Source: Desulforamulus reducens MI-1 (lineage in GTDB: Bacteria > Bacillota > Desulfotomaculia > Desulfotomaculales > Desulfotomaculaceae). Taken from it: a DNA stretch of 64,000 nucleotides. The position numbers and the translations under genes are program-made. The stretch lies in the NCBI RefSeq assembly GCF_000016165.1, contig NC_009253.1, positions 3,359,484-3,423,483 of the forward strand. The letters are read 5' to 3'. Below are positions 62,486 to 64,000 of the stretch, one piece after another. The stretch's first letter is position 1. Every line of letters starts with the position of its first letter. Under the pieces are notes generated by a model that saw only the letters and a program-made list of their open reading frames with translations, did not search any database and was not told the origin of the DNA.

Positions 62486-64000
62486 TTAGTAGGAGATAAC
62501 AACTTGACCGTTAGCAAACCCTACCATTGCGCCAAAGCCTTCAGCAACATAACGAGCGGGTAACATGGTGCGGCCATTAACAATTTCAGGAGCTACATCC
62601 ATGGTTACAGTAGTGTCGTTGTTCATCAGAGTTTTGCTACCGATGGTCAACTTAACTACATCGTTACCTTTGGTCAGAGTTACAACACCGTTTTCATAGG
62701 CAATGTCTTGTTCGCTCACACCCAGAGCCAGTGCTAAATATTTAACAGGTACATAGGTGCGTCCTTCTTTAATATAAGGGGCAGCATCCATAACCTTGGT
62801 TACACCGCCAGCAGTGTAAATGGAAGATCCAATGTTGAAGAGAACAGTGCCCGCTTCAGGAGCAGGAGTTACAACTTTAGCTGCAACGGTCTTAGCAACG
62901 GTGGTGGTGTCAAATTCACCACTGTCAAGGGAATTGTCGGCGCCATCTTTCTCTTCTGCACCTTCTAACCAACCTTTTTGAGCTTTATCGTTTTGTACGA
63001 TAGCGCTACCTTTAACCTTAGCTTCGATGATACCTTCAGGAATGGTGCGGTCTAAATCTACGGTAATACCGGAAATCTTAATTTTGGAAGCCTTGCTGGA
63101 TTCGCCTTTAATAGGGATAATCAGGCGAGTGTCACCATTTGCAGTATCAATATTGTCTTCATCGATGTCCAGGTTGCCTTCGATAACTTCTACTTTGTAG
63201 TCGTTCCACTTAACTCCATCGGTCAAGTCAACATATAATTCGGTCTTTTTCTTGGTGTAATCGTTGGTCTCGGTAATAGCACCATCTTTCAGTTCGGTGA
63301 TAACGATATCGCCAATGGCTTGCTTCTTAACACCAACTTTAACGTTGCTAGCTTGACCTTCGATTTTAACAGGGTTAACAGCCTTAGCGATAACCAGCTC
63401 GCCTTCGCCGCCAGCTTTACCGATTACTTTCATTTCGATGTCGCCAGCTTTACCAGCTTCAACGGAAAGTTGTAGTTTGAATTTCAGTTTGCCACCACTG
63501 GTGTTGCCTTTAGTGGACTGGCCAATTTCAAGTTCAACTTCATTATCATCGATGTCATCAGCAGCTACGAAGGTGTCCTTAACTTTAAAGTCATCTTGGG
63601 TAAACTTAACGTCGGTCACTTTAACCCAAGAAGGTAACTCAAGGGTGACTTTACGACCTTCGATAAATGTTCCTGCAACAGATTCTTCAATGGTGATTTC
63701 TTCAGTTTCTTCGTCAAAACGACCAGCAAATAATTCTTCTACTTCTTTAACCTTCAGGTCAACTCCGAAATCGGAATACTTAGCAATTACTACATCAGCA
63801 TCAGTAACATTATCACCGGACACGTTAACTTCAACGTCGCCATATTTAGCATCTTTGTCGGGATCAATCACCGGAACAATGGTGATAATACCGCGTTGGT
63901 TGGTGCTGTTGGTAGTAGGCTTGAAGTAAATATTCAGGTTTCTACCATCGATTTGATAACCTTGAACTTTGTTAGCAATATCAGTTGAAGTTAAGCTGTT
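62486..64000 (-). CDS. stalk-domain (copper amine oxidase N-like) surface protein, 5' end beyond the window
   Basis: 504 codons are visible, and the frame is open to the right edge, so the N-terminus is missing. The visible part is acidic, beta-rich repeats (e.g. ITIVPVIDPDKDAKYGD), then a C-terminal stalk domain (last 120 residues) with EGRTYVPVKYLALALGV and NGRTMLPARYVAEGFGA. Very high Lys/Asp/Glu/Val and low Cys are typical of S-layer proteins. The strong terminator also suits a highly expressed gene. Probably an S-layer component in this lineage. Not an enzyme; the copper amine oxidase name reflects only domain homology. Confidence 0.85.
   Translation of the reverse strand, partial: NSLTSTDIANKVQGYQIDGRNLNIYFKPTTNSTNQRGIITIVPVIDPDKDAKYGDVEVNVSGDNVTDADVVIAKYSDFGVDLKVKEVEELFAGRFDEETEEITIEESVAGTFIEGRKVTLELPSWVKVTDVKFTQDDFKVKDTFVAADDIDDNEVELEIGQSTKGNTSGGKLKFKLQLSVEAGKAGDIEMKVIGKAGGEGELVIAKAVNPVKIEGQASNVKVGVKKQAIGDIVITELKDGAITETNDYTKKKTELYVDLTDGVKWNDYKVEVIEGNLDIDEDNIDTANGDTRLIIPIKGESSKASKIKISGITVDLDRTIPEGIIEAKVKGSAIVQNDKAQKGWLEGAEEKDGADNSLDSGEFDTTTVAKTVAAKVVTPAPEAGTVLFNIGSSIYTAGGVTKVMDAAPYIKEGRTYVPVKYLALALGVSEQDIAYENGVVTLTKGNDVVKLTIGSKTLMNNDTTVTMDVAPEIVNGRTMLPARYVAEGFGAMVGFANGQVVISY

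Noticed and set aside
1-64000. CRISPR array, prophage or tRNA-linked integrative element
   Set aside because: No regularly spaced repeat array, no phage structural or integrase genes and no tRNA gene were seen.

Overview
This 64 kb window is chromosomal DNA from a spore-forming, S-layer-bearing Firmicute of the Peptococcaceae type. The nearest genus I would guess is Desulfotomaculum/Desulforamulus, inferred from gene content and style rather than from a search. Supporting signs are SLH-domain surface proteins, a stalk-domain (copper amine oxidase N-terminal-like) surface protein, csaB, a YlmC/YmxH sporulation protein, a SAM-I riboswitch, strong AGGAGG-type ribosome binding sites, and many TTG/GTG starts. 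Most genes lie on the minus strand. There are no rRNA or tRNA genes and no CRISPR array.

Region 1 (1-12.9 kb) holds surface proteins and housekeeping genes: a truncated secreted protein, an SLH/FecR-like/Ig-like protein, a histidine kinase divergent from an XRE regulator, metK under a SAM-I riboswitch, ylmC, murJ, and an exported subtilisin-like protease with C-terminal SLH repeats. The SLH-FecR gene and the SLH-protease gene share a structured 5' leader that I cannot assign to a known riboswitch class.

Region 2 (13-31.3 kb) is a cell-envelope block: phosphohexomutase, a 33-codon small ORF, galU, a WecA/TagO-like phosphotransferase, fabZ, an exported FAD protein, a lipoprotein, and a tight run of DUF5693 membrane protein, csaB, phosphodiester glycosidase and beta-propeller. 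A second membrane-anchored FAD protein, an acyltransferase, an LCP ligase and a WecG/TagA-type glycosyltransferase follow. Together these fit synthesis, pyruvylation and attachment of a secondary cell-wall polymer that holds SLH proteins.

Region 3 (31.4-35.1 kb) is an Hsp70/GrpE-like/J-like chaperone trio whose J domain lacks the HPD motif.

Region 4 (35.2-41.4 kb) is a mobile-element scrap yard. A HepT-MntA toxin-antitoxin pair lies between two 37-bp direct repeats. Around it are Rpn-type transposase remnants, a RAYT (REP-associated tyrosine transposase) N-terminal fragment, two fused IS21-family fragments and a truncated IS3-family element.

Region 5 (41.4-59.5 kb) is an exopolysaccharide/O-antigen-type locus. 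It has an initiating sugar transferase, ManC, Gmd and a perosamine-synthase-like aminotransferase, a polymerase/ligase with TPRs, an ABC exporter, three glycosyltransferases, an acetyltransferase and ManB. An apparently complete IS1380-family element with a 7-bp target duplication sits between the precursor half and the export/glycosyltransferase half, 32 bp before the exporter permease start.

Region 6 (59.7-64 kb) has a TerB-like small protein, a SLAP-domain protein, a TolC-like protein and the 3' part of a stalk-domain surface protein, probably an S-layer component.
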